Of a stretch of DNA of 9,222 bases, positions 1-6,494 are shown in pieces. Both the position numbers and the translations under genes were made by a program. This stretch comes from Neptunomonas sp. (GTDB lineage: Bacteria > Pseudomonadota > Gammaproteobacteria > Pseudomonadales > Balneatricaceae). Position 1 is the stretch's first letter. Each line of letters opens with the position of its first letter. The stretch covers positions 1 to 9,222 of the forward strand of contig SDWN01000741.1 in assembly GCA_004195305.1 (NCBI GenBank), read 5' to 3'. The notes under the pieces were generated by a model that worked only from the letters and a program-made list of their open reading frames with translations, ran no database searches and was not told the DNA's origin.

Positions 1-368
1 TCACCGTGAAGCGTCGCCGCCAGCCCTGCGTAGTATTCGATGACGTCGGCACCGGTGGCGATATCCACGCAATTGGCTTCCTGCAACGGCTTGCCAGTGT
101 CTTGCACTTCCAGCAGTGCCAGCTCATCGTTGCGTTGGCGCAGGATGGCCACTGCGCGCTGCAGAATCCGGCCACGCTCAATCCCGGTCATAGCGGACCA
201 GACTTTAAAGCCCGCTTTGGCTGATGCGATGGCCGCGTCTACGTCTGCGGTTGAGGCTTTCTGTAGCACCGCCAGTTGCTCGCCAGTAGCGGGGTTGGTG
301 CTGATGAAGGTCTCACCGGAGGTGGCATTTTGATAACGGCCGTGGATATAAAGCTGTTTCTGACTCAT
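1..368 (-). CDS. betB: Betaine aldehyde dehydrogenase BetB, N-terminal part (runs off the window)
   Basis: NAD(P)-dependent oxidation of betaine aldehyde to glycine betaine, the second step of cytoplasmic osmoprotectant synthesis from choline. About 122 N-terminal residues are visible; the 3' part lies outside the window. The start MSQKQLYIHGRY, then ATSGETF, NPATGEQLAVLQKA, the run RILQRAVAILRQRNDELALL, the ALDH motif DTGKPLQEA, and VDIATGADVIEYYAGLAATLHG match the BetB subfamily closely. The catalytic Cys and Glu are beyond the edge, so activity cannot be judged. The ATG at 368 is taken because the family begins here; its ribosome site is weak (AGAG about 12 bases upstream). The upstream promoter carries a BetI-like operator, which supports the assignment. 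No betI lies between promoter and betB, unlike the common betI-betB-betA order. Another aldehyde dehydrogenase is possible but less likely. Confidence 0.9.
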   Translation of the reverse strand, partial: MSQKQLYIHGRYQNATSGETFISTNPATGEQLAVLQKASTADVDAAIASAKAGFKVWSAMTGIERGRILQRAVAILRQRNDELALLEVQDTGKPLQEANCVDIATGADVIEYYAGLAATLHG

Positions 369-385
369 AGCGATACTCTAATTAG

Positions 386-499
386 CTAGGACGGTTCTTG
401 GTGCGAGATGACAAAGGCCTGGTGGTGTTCCTGAACGCCTGCCGGTAGCTGCTGCTCGACATTGTGGTCAGTGGCTTTTTCGATTTCAGGCATCGCCAT
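386..499 (-). CDS. Possible 37-residue leader ORF ahead of betB
   Basis: A short open frame beginning MAMPEIEKATDHNVEQQL and ending SHQEPS, then TAG, lies between the bet promoter and betB on the same strand. Its stop is 17 bases before the betB start codon, so the two could be translationally linked. The composition is hydrophilic and rich in Glu, Gln and His, with no membrane segment. A second in-frame Met is at codon 3. There is no strong Shine-Dalgarno sequence, and the frame stays open upstream to a TGA at 524-526. I do not recognise a family. It could be a real small protein, a translated leader, or a remnant of the 3' end of a lost gene. Confidence 0.3.
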   Translation of the reverse strand: MAMPEIEKATDHNVEQQLPAGVQEHHQAFVISHQEPS

Positions 500-533
500 G
501 GCGTCATCTAGGTTACATTGAATTCATTAAACG

Positions 534-562
534 ATTGTATAGTTAAATGAACGTTTAATCAA
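534..562 (-). promoter_or_regulatory. Predicted bet promoter
   Basis: Read on the minus strand: -35 TTGATT (562-557), a 17-base spacer, and -10 TACAAT (539-534, five of six consensus bases). Transcription would start near 527, giving a leader of about 160 bases before betB that contains the small ORF at 386-499. The -35 and spacer coincide with the operator at 543-562, so repressor binding would exclude RNA polymerase. Predicted by eye only. Confidence 0.5.
543..562. promoter_or_regulatory. BetI-like operator
   Basis: TTAAATGAACGTTTAATCAA is an imperfect palindrome (7 of 10 pairs) centred at 552/553. It closely resembles the BetI operator core as I recall it (ATTGAACGTTCAAT type). BetI is the TetR-family choline-responsive repressor of bet genes. 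The site covers the -35 and spacer of the predicted bet promoter, as expected for a repressor. A related arm, TTCATTAAACG at 523-533, lies on the other side of the -10 as an inverted copy (10 of 11) of CGTTTAATCAA at 552-562, so two half-sites flank the -10. BetI itself is not in the window. Confidence 0.5.
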
Positions 563-767
563 AATCGCACGGGCTGTCGTTGGTGTCAACCCGGCTGCTG
601 GAGAAAAACAGATGGCCAGGGGGGGAGGGGCGTGACGGACTGGATTGATCGGCGACTGCAGTGATCGCTCCGAGGTGATTGAGATCAGGGGGTGCAAGGC
701 TGGGTCGGTACTTTTGTTGACGCGCCTCAATATCGCTGTCACGGGTAGCGCTTGGCGCAGATTGATA

Positions 768-867
768 AGTAGCGGTCGTTCCTATCCGGAAAGGGCCGCG
801 CTGCTCAGATATGATCGGTTATCATACGTTGAAGATGATATATGGCAGTTTCCGGATAGCCGCTACT
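768..867. repeat. Imperfect inverted repeat upstream of the DUF1289 gene
   Basis: Left arm at 768-792 reads AGTAGCGG, then six extra bases TCGTTC, then CTATCCGGAAA. The right arm at 849-867, TTTCCGGATAGCCGCTACT, is the exact complement of the left arm without those six bases. This gives 19 paired bases with one 6-base bulge, around a 56-base centre. The centre can itself pair partly (ATGAT with ATCAT; CTGC at 802-805 with GCAG at 845-848). The structure ends 10 bases before the ribosome site of the DUF1289 gene. It could be a small non-autonomous element (REP or MITE-like), a structured 5' leader, or a protein-binding site. Confidence 0.6.
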
Positions 868-889
868 AATGTAAAGATGAGGAGTTTGC

Positions 890-1135
890 GTGAAAGATGC
901 TGAATTGATTGCCCAGGCCGAGATGTCTCCGTGTGTCGGCGTATGCGGCCTCGACCAAGACACTGGCTGGTGCTACGGCTGTGGTCGTACCAGTATGGAG
1001 ATCGAAGGCTGGCAGGTTTTCGACGACGACAAGCGCGAACGTCTGGAGGAGGAACTGCCCAATCGCGTCAAGCAACTCTTAGAGCGGCGCCGGGCAGAAC
1101 GGGGTAGCAAGCGGGGAAGCCGCCGGGCGCGTTAA
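890..1135 (+). CDS. DUF1289 domain protein (small Cys-rich)
   Basis: An 81-residue soluble protein of the DUF1289 family, usually 60-90 residues long. The signature lies at residues 12-42: SPCVGVCGLD, then WCYGCGRTSMEIEGW. The four Cys (CxxxC and CxxC spacing) suggest a small metal-binding fold; this is inferred, and the family has no firmly established function. The C-terminus (residues 48-81) is a charged, Arg-rich helix ending GSKRGSRRAR, possibly for nucleic acid or protein contact. The start is GTG at 890, chosen because GATGAGGAG at 876-884 is a good ribosome site at normal spacing. It is a single gene, preceded by the inverted repeat at 768-867 and followed by a small hairpin overlapping its stop codon. 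Confidence 0.85.
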   Translation: MKDAELIAQAEMSPCVGVCGLDQDTGWCYGCGRTSMEIEGWQVFDDDKRERLEEELPNRVKQLLERRRAERGSKRGSRRAR

Positions 1136-1150
1136 AAGCGCGTTTGCTTT
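1127..1150 (+). terminator. Possible intrinsic terminator of the DUF1289 gene
   Basis: A short GC stem, CGCG (1128-1131) with CGCG (1139-1142), closes a small A-rich loop and includes the TAA stop codon. TTTGCTTTG follows. The stem is short (4 GC pairs plus wobble extensions), so the call is moderate. It sits between the DUF1289 gene and the convergent gene fragment at 1179-1373. Confidence 0.4.
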
Positions 1151-1178
1151 GCCCCTCTATGATCTTTGCTGCGTGGAA

Positions 1179-1373
1179 TCAGGCACCGCGCCGTGCCAGT
1201 GTGATGGCTTCAATTTCACGTATCAGGCGATCATGGCTGATGTCATTGGTCACAAATGCCGCGAAAGCTGCGGCACCCGCACCGACGCCCTCCTTAACGA
1301 GTCCATCTTCATCGCGTTGCAGGTAGCTCAGGGATGGTTGGGCAAAGTTGAGGTCAGCGTAAAAACGGGCCAT
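1179..1373 (-). pseudogene. Unidentified 3' gene fragment, minus strand
   Basis: An open frame of 64 residues from the first Met, beginning MARFYADLNFAQPSLSYLQR, continuing DEDGLVKEGVGAGAAAFAAF and ending DRLIREIEAITLARRGA then TGA. Codon choice and amino acid balance look like real coding sequence (GC-rich third positions, an Ala/Gly-rich helix-like stretch). The frame stays open upstream without a good start (FLDKLPLS precedes the Met) and then runs antisense into the LysR remnant at 1371-1643. I therefore read it as the C-terminal end of a larger gene whose 5' part was lost at a junction near 1375-1415. I do not recognise the family. A genuine small protein starting at 1373 is the alternative; no ribosome site is evident. 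Confidence 0.35.
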
Positions 1374-1643
1374 CGAGAGCGGCAGTTTGTCGAGAAAGTG
1401 TTGTGAGGTCCGCTCATGAGCAGTAACGCGCCTTGTTTCTCTCTGGTGCCCAAATATATCGAAGCAACGAAGGCCATAGCATTCATCCCCTCACGTTCAA
1501 TGCCTGATCAAGGCTTGGTCAAACTAGACCTGGCAGCAGAGCCGATGGAGTTCGACGTCATCGCTGCTTGGCGTGCTCGTTCCAATAGTGACGAGTTACA
1601 TAACTGGATTCTTGGCTTGTTCAAAGAAGAGTTCGATCGTTAA
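1371..1643 (+). pseudogene. LysR-type regulator, C-terminal remnant with in-frame stop
   Basis: From 1416 one frame gives APCFSLVPKYIEATKAIAF, IPSRSMPDQGL, FDVIAAWRARS and ELHNWILGLFKEEF. This is the typical end of the LysR substrate-binding domain (P.F..VP.Y...T..IA..PSR, then FDV..AW..R...D..H.W). Only about the last 75 residues are present. The same frame upstream reads HRERQFVEKVL, resembling the preceding R.FVE..L segment, but a TGA at 1404-1406 interrupts it and some residues seem to be missing. No LysR helix-turn-helix is found upstream, where the DUF1289 gene and the minus-strand fragment lie. Translation from the ATG at 1416 would give an isolated sub-domain without DNA-binding ability. 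Decayed regulator is the best reading. Confidence 0.65.
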
Positions 1644-2123
1644 TGCTTATTCAGTTCAGGCCTTTCTAGCCAGATCCTGATTTTGATCTACTCCGAATCT
1701 AGAAAATCTCATTGCCCGATTTAAAATTTGAGTATGTAAAGAAGCAATAGCTGCTTCTAACAGGCTTCTATGTGTCGGCTGCTGTCGCCTGGAGAGACCA
1801 GAACTTCATCAGTGACATGACCGCTTAGTAGATGAGAGCGCCCGCGTTGCCCGTCACCTGCGATCCTCCTTCCCTTGATGGTCGCTTGCTGCTTAGCCAA
1901 TATCCGATTTTGAGACTGAGGAATGGTCAGTTAACACGCCTCGCTGCAGGCACTTTCGTTTGGTCAATATTCAACGTCGATTGGAAGCCAGCCTGACTGG
2001 CCGTGATTTAAGGGAGCAATCCCTGAGACATCTCATGATACCTCCATCAGCCTCATGTCTAAGTCGTTTTTTTTCTTTAAACCGGCTACAATCAGCCACT
2101 TGTTAGTAGGAAGTCAAAACGAT
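1644..2123. other. Gene-poor stretch ahead of the protease gene
   Basis: No recognisable gene. A weak stem, TCAGG/CCTGA (within about 1656-1680) followed by TTTTG, could end transcription from the LysR remnant. A 54-codon open frame at 1832-1996 (MRAPALPVTCDPPSL...) has no ribosome site and no recognised relative. AT-rich sequence and a T-run (2067-2074) lie just before the protease start. This may be decayed sequence continuous with the pseudogenes at 1179-1643. Confidence 0.4.
2064..2113 (+). promoter_or_regulatory. Possible promoter and ribosome site of the protease gene
   Basis: TACAAT at 2087-2092 matches five of six bases of a -10; there is no good -35, only a T-rich stretch upstream. 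AGGAAG at 2108-2113 sits 10 bases before the ATG at 2124 and is the best ribosome site. If this -10 is used, transcription begins near 2099, inside the longer upstream frame, which supports 2124 rather than 2055 as the true start. Confidence 0.3.
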
Positions 2124-5100
2124 ATGGAGATCAATCTAGTGAAAAAAGTCATATCATTGGTTTGTGTGTCAGCCATGGCAGCAGGCCTTTGTTTCACCTC
2201 GACAATGGCATCAGCTAAGCCCCCCGCTGGAATGTTGAATGCGCCGGACAAGGTGCAAAAAAAAATCCAGTCCCGCGAGACTTTCCCCCACAAAGCTGGC
2301 GAATTGCTAGTCAAGATGAAGCCTGGTGCTGCCAGGTTGCACAGCGCAGACATTATCGATTCTCGTAGTTTCAGAGTGCCTCAAGGACTCAAAAGCCAGG
2401 ATATCACCCACTGGAGGGTGGTAACCATCAAGGGCAGACAGGATCTACGATCGGTTAAAGCACGCTTGCTGAAAAACCCCAATGTCGAAACGGTAGAATT
2501 TAACTTTTCACTCCAAACCAACCTAATCCCCAATGATCCGCAAATGATAGACCTGTGGGGGCTGCATAATACCAGCCAAACGGGCGGCCAAGAGGATGCT
2601 GATATTGATGCGGCAGAAGCCTGGGATCTCAATACCGGCTCGGCGGATGTGATCGTGGCTGTGATCGACACCGGCATCGATTACACCCACCCCGACCTTA
2701 TCAATAACATCTGGACCAACCCTGGAGAAATTCCCGGTAATAACATCGATGATGATGGTAATGGCTATATCGATGATATACATGGTTACGATTTCGCCAA
2801 TATGGACAGTGACCCCTTTGACGACAACCTCCATGGAACTCATGTAGCAGGCACGATTGCGGCTCAGGGTAACAACGGAATAGGAATTGCCGGTGTTTCT
2901 TGGAATGCCAAAGTAATGGGCCTTAAATTCCTGGACTCCACCGGCAGTGGCTACACAACGGGAGCCATAGATGCGGTGCTTTATGCGACAGCAATGAATG
3001 CCGATCTGACCTCCAATAGCTGGGGCGGCGGAGGTTACTCACAAGCGTTGGCAGATGCCATTGCAGCAAATGGTAAGTTGTTTGTTGCTGCGGCCGGCAA
3101 TAGCGCCCTGAACAATGATAACAACAGTCATTATCCTTCAAGCTATGACCTGCCGAATGTGCTGGCGGTGGCGGCCACCGATTCCCAAGACCAACTCGCC
3201 ACCTTTTCCAACTATGGTGCCACCACTGTTGATATCACGGCACCTGGCCAGTCTATCTTATCCACAGTTCCGGGCGGCCAATACCAACAATTAAGCGGTA
3301 CCTCAATGGCCACTCCGCACGTGTCGGGCGTGGCTGCCTTATTGCTATCACAGTATCCCGGGATGCAGAGCGAAGAACTCAAGGCTCGGATTCTCGGAGG
3401 TGCCGATCCGTTATCAAATCTGACCGGCATGGTTCTAACGGGAGGCCGACTCAATGCTTTAAATGCGCTGGAGACCGACTCCGTTGCTCCGGCAGATATA
3501 AGCGACTTAACCGTCGCTGAGACCAACGCCAGCGGCATACAGTTAGAATGGACCGCGACAGGTGATGACGGCTTTAATGGCGCGGCAGCTAACTATCGAA
3601 TCTACTATGCGATTCAGCCATTCGATGGATCTCAGGTTGACTTGGCGGTACGCCTTGATGCGAATATAACCGCTGCGGCCGGCACGCTAATAAACTACTC
3701 ACTTAGTGGCCTAGTTCCCGAAACCGAATATTTTATTCGGTTGATGGCTGTCGATAACATTGGCAATCTTAGCCAGCTATCCAATCAAGTGATGGGACAA
3801 ACTCAGCCGGCCCAGTTGCTCTTTTCGGACAATTTTGAAAATGGACTTGGTCAATGGACGCTGGAAGGTAGCGACGGTATGGGAGGAGGGGCTCTCTGGA
3901 ACCTGACTCAGCATAAATCATCCTCCCCAATGAATGCGCTTTACTATGGCATCCAGGGTGCGTTCAATTACAACACCGGACAGGCCAACTTGGGAACGGC
4001 AACCACGGTTCCCTTCATAGTCGCGCCAGATTCGTTCCTGACCTTCACCCATAGTTTGTCTTCGGAAAGCACCACGCCCTACGATGAAGCCGCCGTACAA
4101 ATATCGGTAGCCAACGGTCCATGGGAGGTCGTCCGCCTGCTCGATGATGCGCCGGTGATGATGTCCGTATCCATTGATCTGACGTCTTATCAAGGGCAGA
4201 CGATTCAGATCCGCTTTAGCTTTGATACCAAGGACCCCATCGGTAACGATTTTGAAGGCTGGGTAATCGACGATGTGATGATTCTGGGCAGCACCGCCTC
4301 CGACAATATACCTCCTGGGTTTATTTCAGATTTGGATGTCATTGAGGTGCAAGGTTCTCGGGTGGACTTGCAATGGAGTGCCACGGGAGATGATGGTATT
4401 GACGGCAGCGCAAGCGCTTATGAACTGCGTTATGCAACGACACCAATCGATAACCTCAATTTTGATACAGCACTACCGATTACCGTCCCCACTCCCCCTC
4501 AACCTTCCGGCACGCTGGAAAGTTTCTCCGTCCCGGCAGGAGAGCTGCCGACAGGAGAGCTGTTTCTTGCCATCCGCGCGGTCGACGAAGTGGGTAACAA
4601 GGGCCCCGTCAGTCCTTCCATTCCGGTCAATATCGCGCAGGAATATAACGTGATTTTGTTCAGCGATGATTTCAGTACTGGTGCGCCGGATTGGTTCTTT
4701 AGCGGCTCGGATGGTATCGGCTTGTGGCATATCACCGACCACCGTTTTAACAGCCCCTCTCAATCACTTTACTATGGTGTTCCGGGGCAACTGAATTATG
4801 ACACCGGCGTGGCCCATTGGGGGACAGCAGAAAGCTCTGTGATTGATTTAGCCGGCAGCCACGGTGCCAAGATGACATTTTTTGATTTCCGCCAGGCGGA
4901 GCAGAGCAGCACTTTTGATAAGTCGATCATTGAGGTGGGAGTGGCCGGAGCCTGGACGCCAGTTTATATCGCTGATTATGTCACTTCGGTGATGACGGCC
5001 CGGGAGGTGGATCTATCTGCTTTCGACGGACAAGCTATTCAGCTGCGCTTCCGCTTCGATACCGTGGATGGCGCAGCCAATATGTATGAAGGCTGGGTCA

Positions 5101-6437
5101 TTGACGATCTGCAGGTGAGTGCGTTCAGCGCGAATCCAATGCCCATTGCACAGATATCTGCCGTCACTGAAGCGATGTTGGGAGTACCGGTATTACTTGA
5201 TGCCAGCACGTCCTATAACCCGGACGGCCAGCCACTGTCTTATAACTGGATGATCGATGGGGTAGCGCTAGCGGATCAGAGCAGTTCCCTGTGGTATATC
5301 TTTGAGACTCCTGGCGAGCATGCCGTCTATCTGACCGTTACCGATGGCACCCATTCGGCAACGGCGGCGCATACTATCCAGATTACCAATCTAGCCCCGG
5401 TCGCTGTAATTTCCGGGCCGACCAGCGGTTATCGCTTTCAATCACTGGATTTCACCGGCTCAGGGTCCACCGATGGGAACGGTGATATGCTGACCTACAG
5501 CTGGAGCGTTGATGGCGTAGACATCGGTTCAATGCCTGACCTGAGCTACCTCTTCGACACGCTGGGTAGCCATCAGGTATCACTGACAGTCAGCGATGGA
5601 ACCGACTCTCAAACCGCCATTCATAACATCACAATCCTCAACCACCTGCCCGAGGTATCAATAAACGGACCGACCACCGGCACGCGGGGGCTGTTGATGG
5701 TCTACAGCGGTAACGCAACGGACCTTGACGGAGACCCCTTGACCTACAGCTGGTTGGTTGATGGTGTAGCGCTTAGCGTCTCAAGCGAACTCAACTACGC
5801 ATTTGATACCGTAGGTGATCACCTAGTGTCCTTATCGGTCAACGACGGTCAGGAAACTCAAACGGCAACCCTCAGCGTGACGATTATCAACCAAGCCCCA
5901 GTGGTCATGGTGAGTGGTCCGACCGGTGGTAACGTGGGTGAGCAGATGAGTTTTGACGGTTCAGGATCCAGCGATGCCGATGGAGACGCGTTGAGCTATA
6001 GCTGGAGCGTTGATGGCTTAAGCGTTGGCACCAATCCTGTCCTGGCCTGGACCTTTGATAAGAGCGGATTACATACAGTGACGCTCAGCGTCAGCGATGG
6101 CATAGCGATCCAAACGGCAACCGTCAACGTAACGATTGAAAACTTGCCTCCGATAGCCTCGGCGGGCAGTGACCAGGCCGTTAAACAGCGCACTACAGTC
6201 GCCCTTGATGCCTCGTCATCTTACGACCCGCAAGGCGGATCGCTCAGCTATCAATGGGTGCAGATTTCTGGGCCTGCTGTTGTGCTGAGTTCAAACACAT
6301 CGGCCACGCCGTCATTCACCGCGCCTCGGTTGAGAAAGGCGTCTTTTGAAACCTTAGTGTTTGAAGTAACAGTACAAAACTCTAGCGGCACAGCGGCGGT
6401 TGACCGTGTAACCGTGACAGTGAAGAAGAATCTCTAG
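2124..6437 (+). CDS. Secreted S8 (subtilisin-family) serine protease with Fn3, jelly-roll and PKD domains
   Basis: A 1437-residue extracellular endopeptidase. A Sec signal peptide spans residues 1-31 (VKK, hydrophobic core, ASA cleavage site), with no lipobox. A propeptide (about 55-135, from GELLVKMKPG) precedes the catalytic domain (about 145-450). The triad is complete: Asp182 in VIDTGIDYTHPDL, His237 in HGTHVAGT, Ser394 in LSGTSMATPHVSGVAALL; the oxyanion Asn326 is in AAAGNS. NIDDDGNGYIDD (about 207-218) is a likely calcium loop typical of fervidolysin-like subtilases. Next come Fn3 (about 452-555), a MAM-like jelly-roll (565-720), a second Fn3 (728-835), a second jelly-roll (843-1003), four similar PKD-like repeats (about 1005-1342), and a fifth PKD/REJ-like domain (1343-1437). 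No RTX repeats, sortase motif, PEP-CTERM or type IX sorting domain is seen, so type II secretion is inferred. The ATG at 2124 is preferred over 2055 because of AGGAAG spacing and the signal peptide. The gene is monocistronic. The accessory domains suggest binding to protein or polysaccharide surfaces. Confidence 0.95.
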   Translation: MEINLVKKVISLVCVSAMAAGLCFTSTMASAKPPAGMLNAPDKVQKKIQSRETFPHKAGELLVKMKPGAARLHSADIIDSRSFRVPQGLKSQDITHWRVVTIKGRQDLRSVKARLLKNPNVETVEFNFSLQTNLIPNDPQMIDLWGLHNTSQTGGQEDADIDAAEAWDLNTGSADVIVAVIDTGIDYTHPDLINNIWTNPGEIPGNNIDDDGNGYIDDIHGYDFANMDSDPFDDNLHGTHVAGTIAAQGNNGIGIAGVSWNAKVMGLKFLDSTGSGYTTGAIDAVLYATAMNADLTSNSWGGGGYSQALADAIAANGKLFVAAAGNSALNNDNNSHYPSSYDLPNVLAVAATDSQDQLATFSNYGATTVDITAPGQSILSTVPGGQYQQLSGTSMATPHVSGVAALLLSQYPGMQSEELKARILGGADPLSNLTGMVLTGGRLNALNALETDSVAPADISDLTVAETNASGIQLEWTATGDDGFNGAAANYRIYYAIQPFDGSQVDLAVRLDANITAAAGTLINYSLSGLVPETEYFIRLMAVDNIGNLSQLSNQVMGQTQPAQLLFSDNFENGLGQWTLEGSDGMGGGALWNLTQHKSSSPMNALYYGIQGAFNYNTGQANLGTATTVPFIVAPDSFLTFTHSLSSESTTPYDEAAVQISVANGPWEVVRLLDDAPVMMSVSIDLTSYQGQTIQIRFSFDTKDPIGNDFEGWVIDDVMILGSTASDNIPPGFISDLDVIEVQGSRVDLQWSATGDDGIDGSASAYELRYATTPIDNLNFDTALPITVPTPPQPSGTLESFSVPAGELPTGELFLAIRAVDEVGNKGPVSPSIPVNIAQEYNVILFSDDFSTGAPDWFFSGSDGIGLWHITDHRFNSPSQSLYYGVPGQLNYDTGVAHWGTAESSVIDLAGSHGAKMTFFDFRQAEQSSTFDKSIIEVGVAGAWTPVYIADYVTSVMTAREVDLSAFDGQAIQLRFRFDTVDGAANMYEGWVIDDLQVSAFSANPMPIAQISAVTEAMLGVPVLLDASTSYNPDGQPLSYNWMIDGVALADQSSSLWYIFETPGEHAVYLTVTDGTHSATAAHTIQITNLAPVAVISGPTSGYRFQSLDFTGSGSTDGNGDMLTYSWSVDGVDIGSMPDLSYLFDTLGSHQVSLTVSDGTDSQTAIHNITILNHLPEVSINGPTTGTRGLLMVYSGNATDLDGDPLTYSWLVDGVALSVSSELNYAFDTVGDHLVSLSVNDGQETQTATLSVTIINQAPVVMVSGPTGGNVGEQMSFDGSGSSDADGDALSYSWSVDGLSVGTNPVLAWTFDKSGLHTVTLSVSDGIAIQTATVNVTIENLPPIASAGSDQAVKQRTTVALDASSSYDPQGGSLSYQWVQISGPAVVLSSNTSATPSFTAPRLRKASFETLVFEVTVQNSSGTAAVDRVTVTVKKNL
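3477..5135 (+). repeat. Tandem duplication of an Fn3 + jelly-roll module inside the protease gene
   Basis: Two copies lie at about 3477-4290 and 4303-5135. The Fn3 parts share ISDL, then EWTATGDDG versus QWSATGDDG. The jelly-roll parts share LFSDNFENG versus LFSDDFSTG, SGSDGIG-like loops, SLYYG versus ALYYG, NYDTG versus NYNTG, and the closing IQ(I/L)RF.FDT followed by EGWVIDD. The copies have diverged well below nucleotide identity, so the duplication is old and probably kept by selection. Confidence 0.8.
5136..6434 (+). repeat. Array of five PKD-like domains at the protease C-terminus
   Basis: Four units of about 84 residues (boundaries near 5136, 5395, 5644, 5896) each contain D.DGD.L.YSW.VDG, then a Y.FDT.G.H.VSL.VSDG core and an (I/V)TI.N closing strand joined to the next AP or LP start. 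The fifth unit (from about 6147) differs: SYQWVQISGPAV and PSFTAPRL are PKD/REJ-type signatures. Units 2 and 4 are close at DNA level around AGCTGGAGCGTTGATGGC (5500-5517 and 6000-6017), which hints at recent unit exchange. Confidence 0.75.
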
Positions 6438-6464
6438 AAACAGCCTTTATGGGAGATCAAGCAA

Positions 6465-6494
6465 GCCGGACCGGTGAGAAACCACCCGTCCGGC
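6465..6494. terminator. Strong hairpin after the protease gene
   Basis: GCCGGAC (6465-6471) pairs with GTCCGGC (6488-6494), a C-C mismatch follows, then GGTG (6473-6476) pairs with CACC (6483-6486) around a 6-base loop AGAAAC. This makes 11 pairs, mostly GC, 28 bases after the stop codon. No clean T-run follows (CTACCTCTTA), so it may be a weak intrinsic terminator or a 3'-end stabilising structure. Confidence 0.55.

Noticed and set aside
527..742. 71-codon minus-strand open frame crossing the bet promoter region
   Set aside because: It covers the predicted operator and promoter, has low-complexity Pro/Ser/Arg composition and no ribosome site or recognised motif.
768..867. Inverted repeat as an integron attC site
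   Set aside because: No RYYYAAC/GTTRRRY core pair at the ends, no integrase and no cassette array nearby.
645..869. 74-codon plus-strand open frame before the DUF1289 gene
   Set aside because: It runs through the inverted repeat, lacks a ribosome site and resembles no protein; chance open frame.
1149..1406. 85-codon plus-strand frame as a separate gene
   Set aside because: Most of it is antisense to the better coding-like minus fragment at 1179-1373; only its last ten or so codons resemble LysR and are included in the remnant.
1832..1996. 54-codon plus-strand frame in the gap before the protease
   Set aside because: No ribosome site, no recognisable family, flanked by decayed sequence; noted only in the gap entry.
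2055..2123. Upstream ATG at 2055 as the protease start
   Set aside because: It would add 23 residues (MSKSFFFFKP...) before the signal peptide, has no ribosome site, and the -10-like TACAAT lies downstream of it.
2124..6437. Protease as a lipoprotein or a type I, type IX or PEP-CTERM exported protein
   Set aside because: No lipobox Cys after the signal peptide, no GGxGxD repeats, no C-terminal sorting signature.
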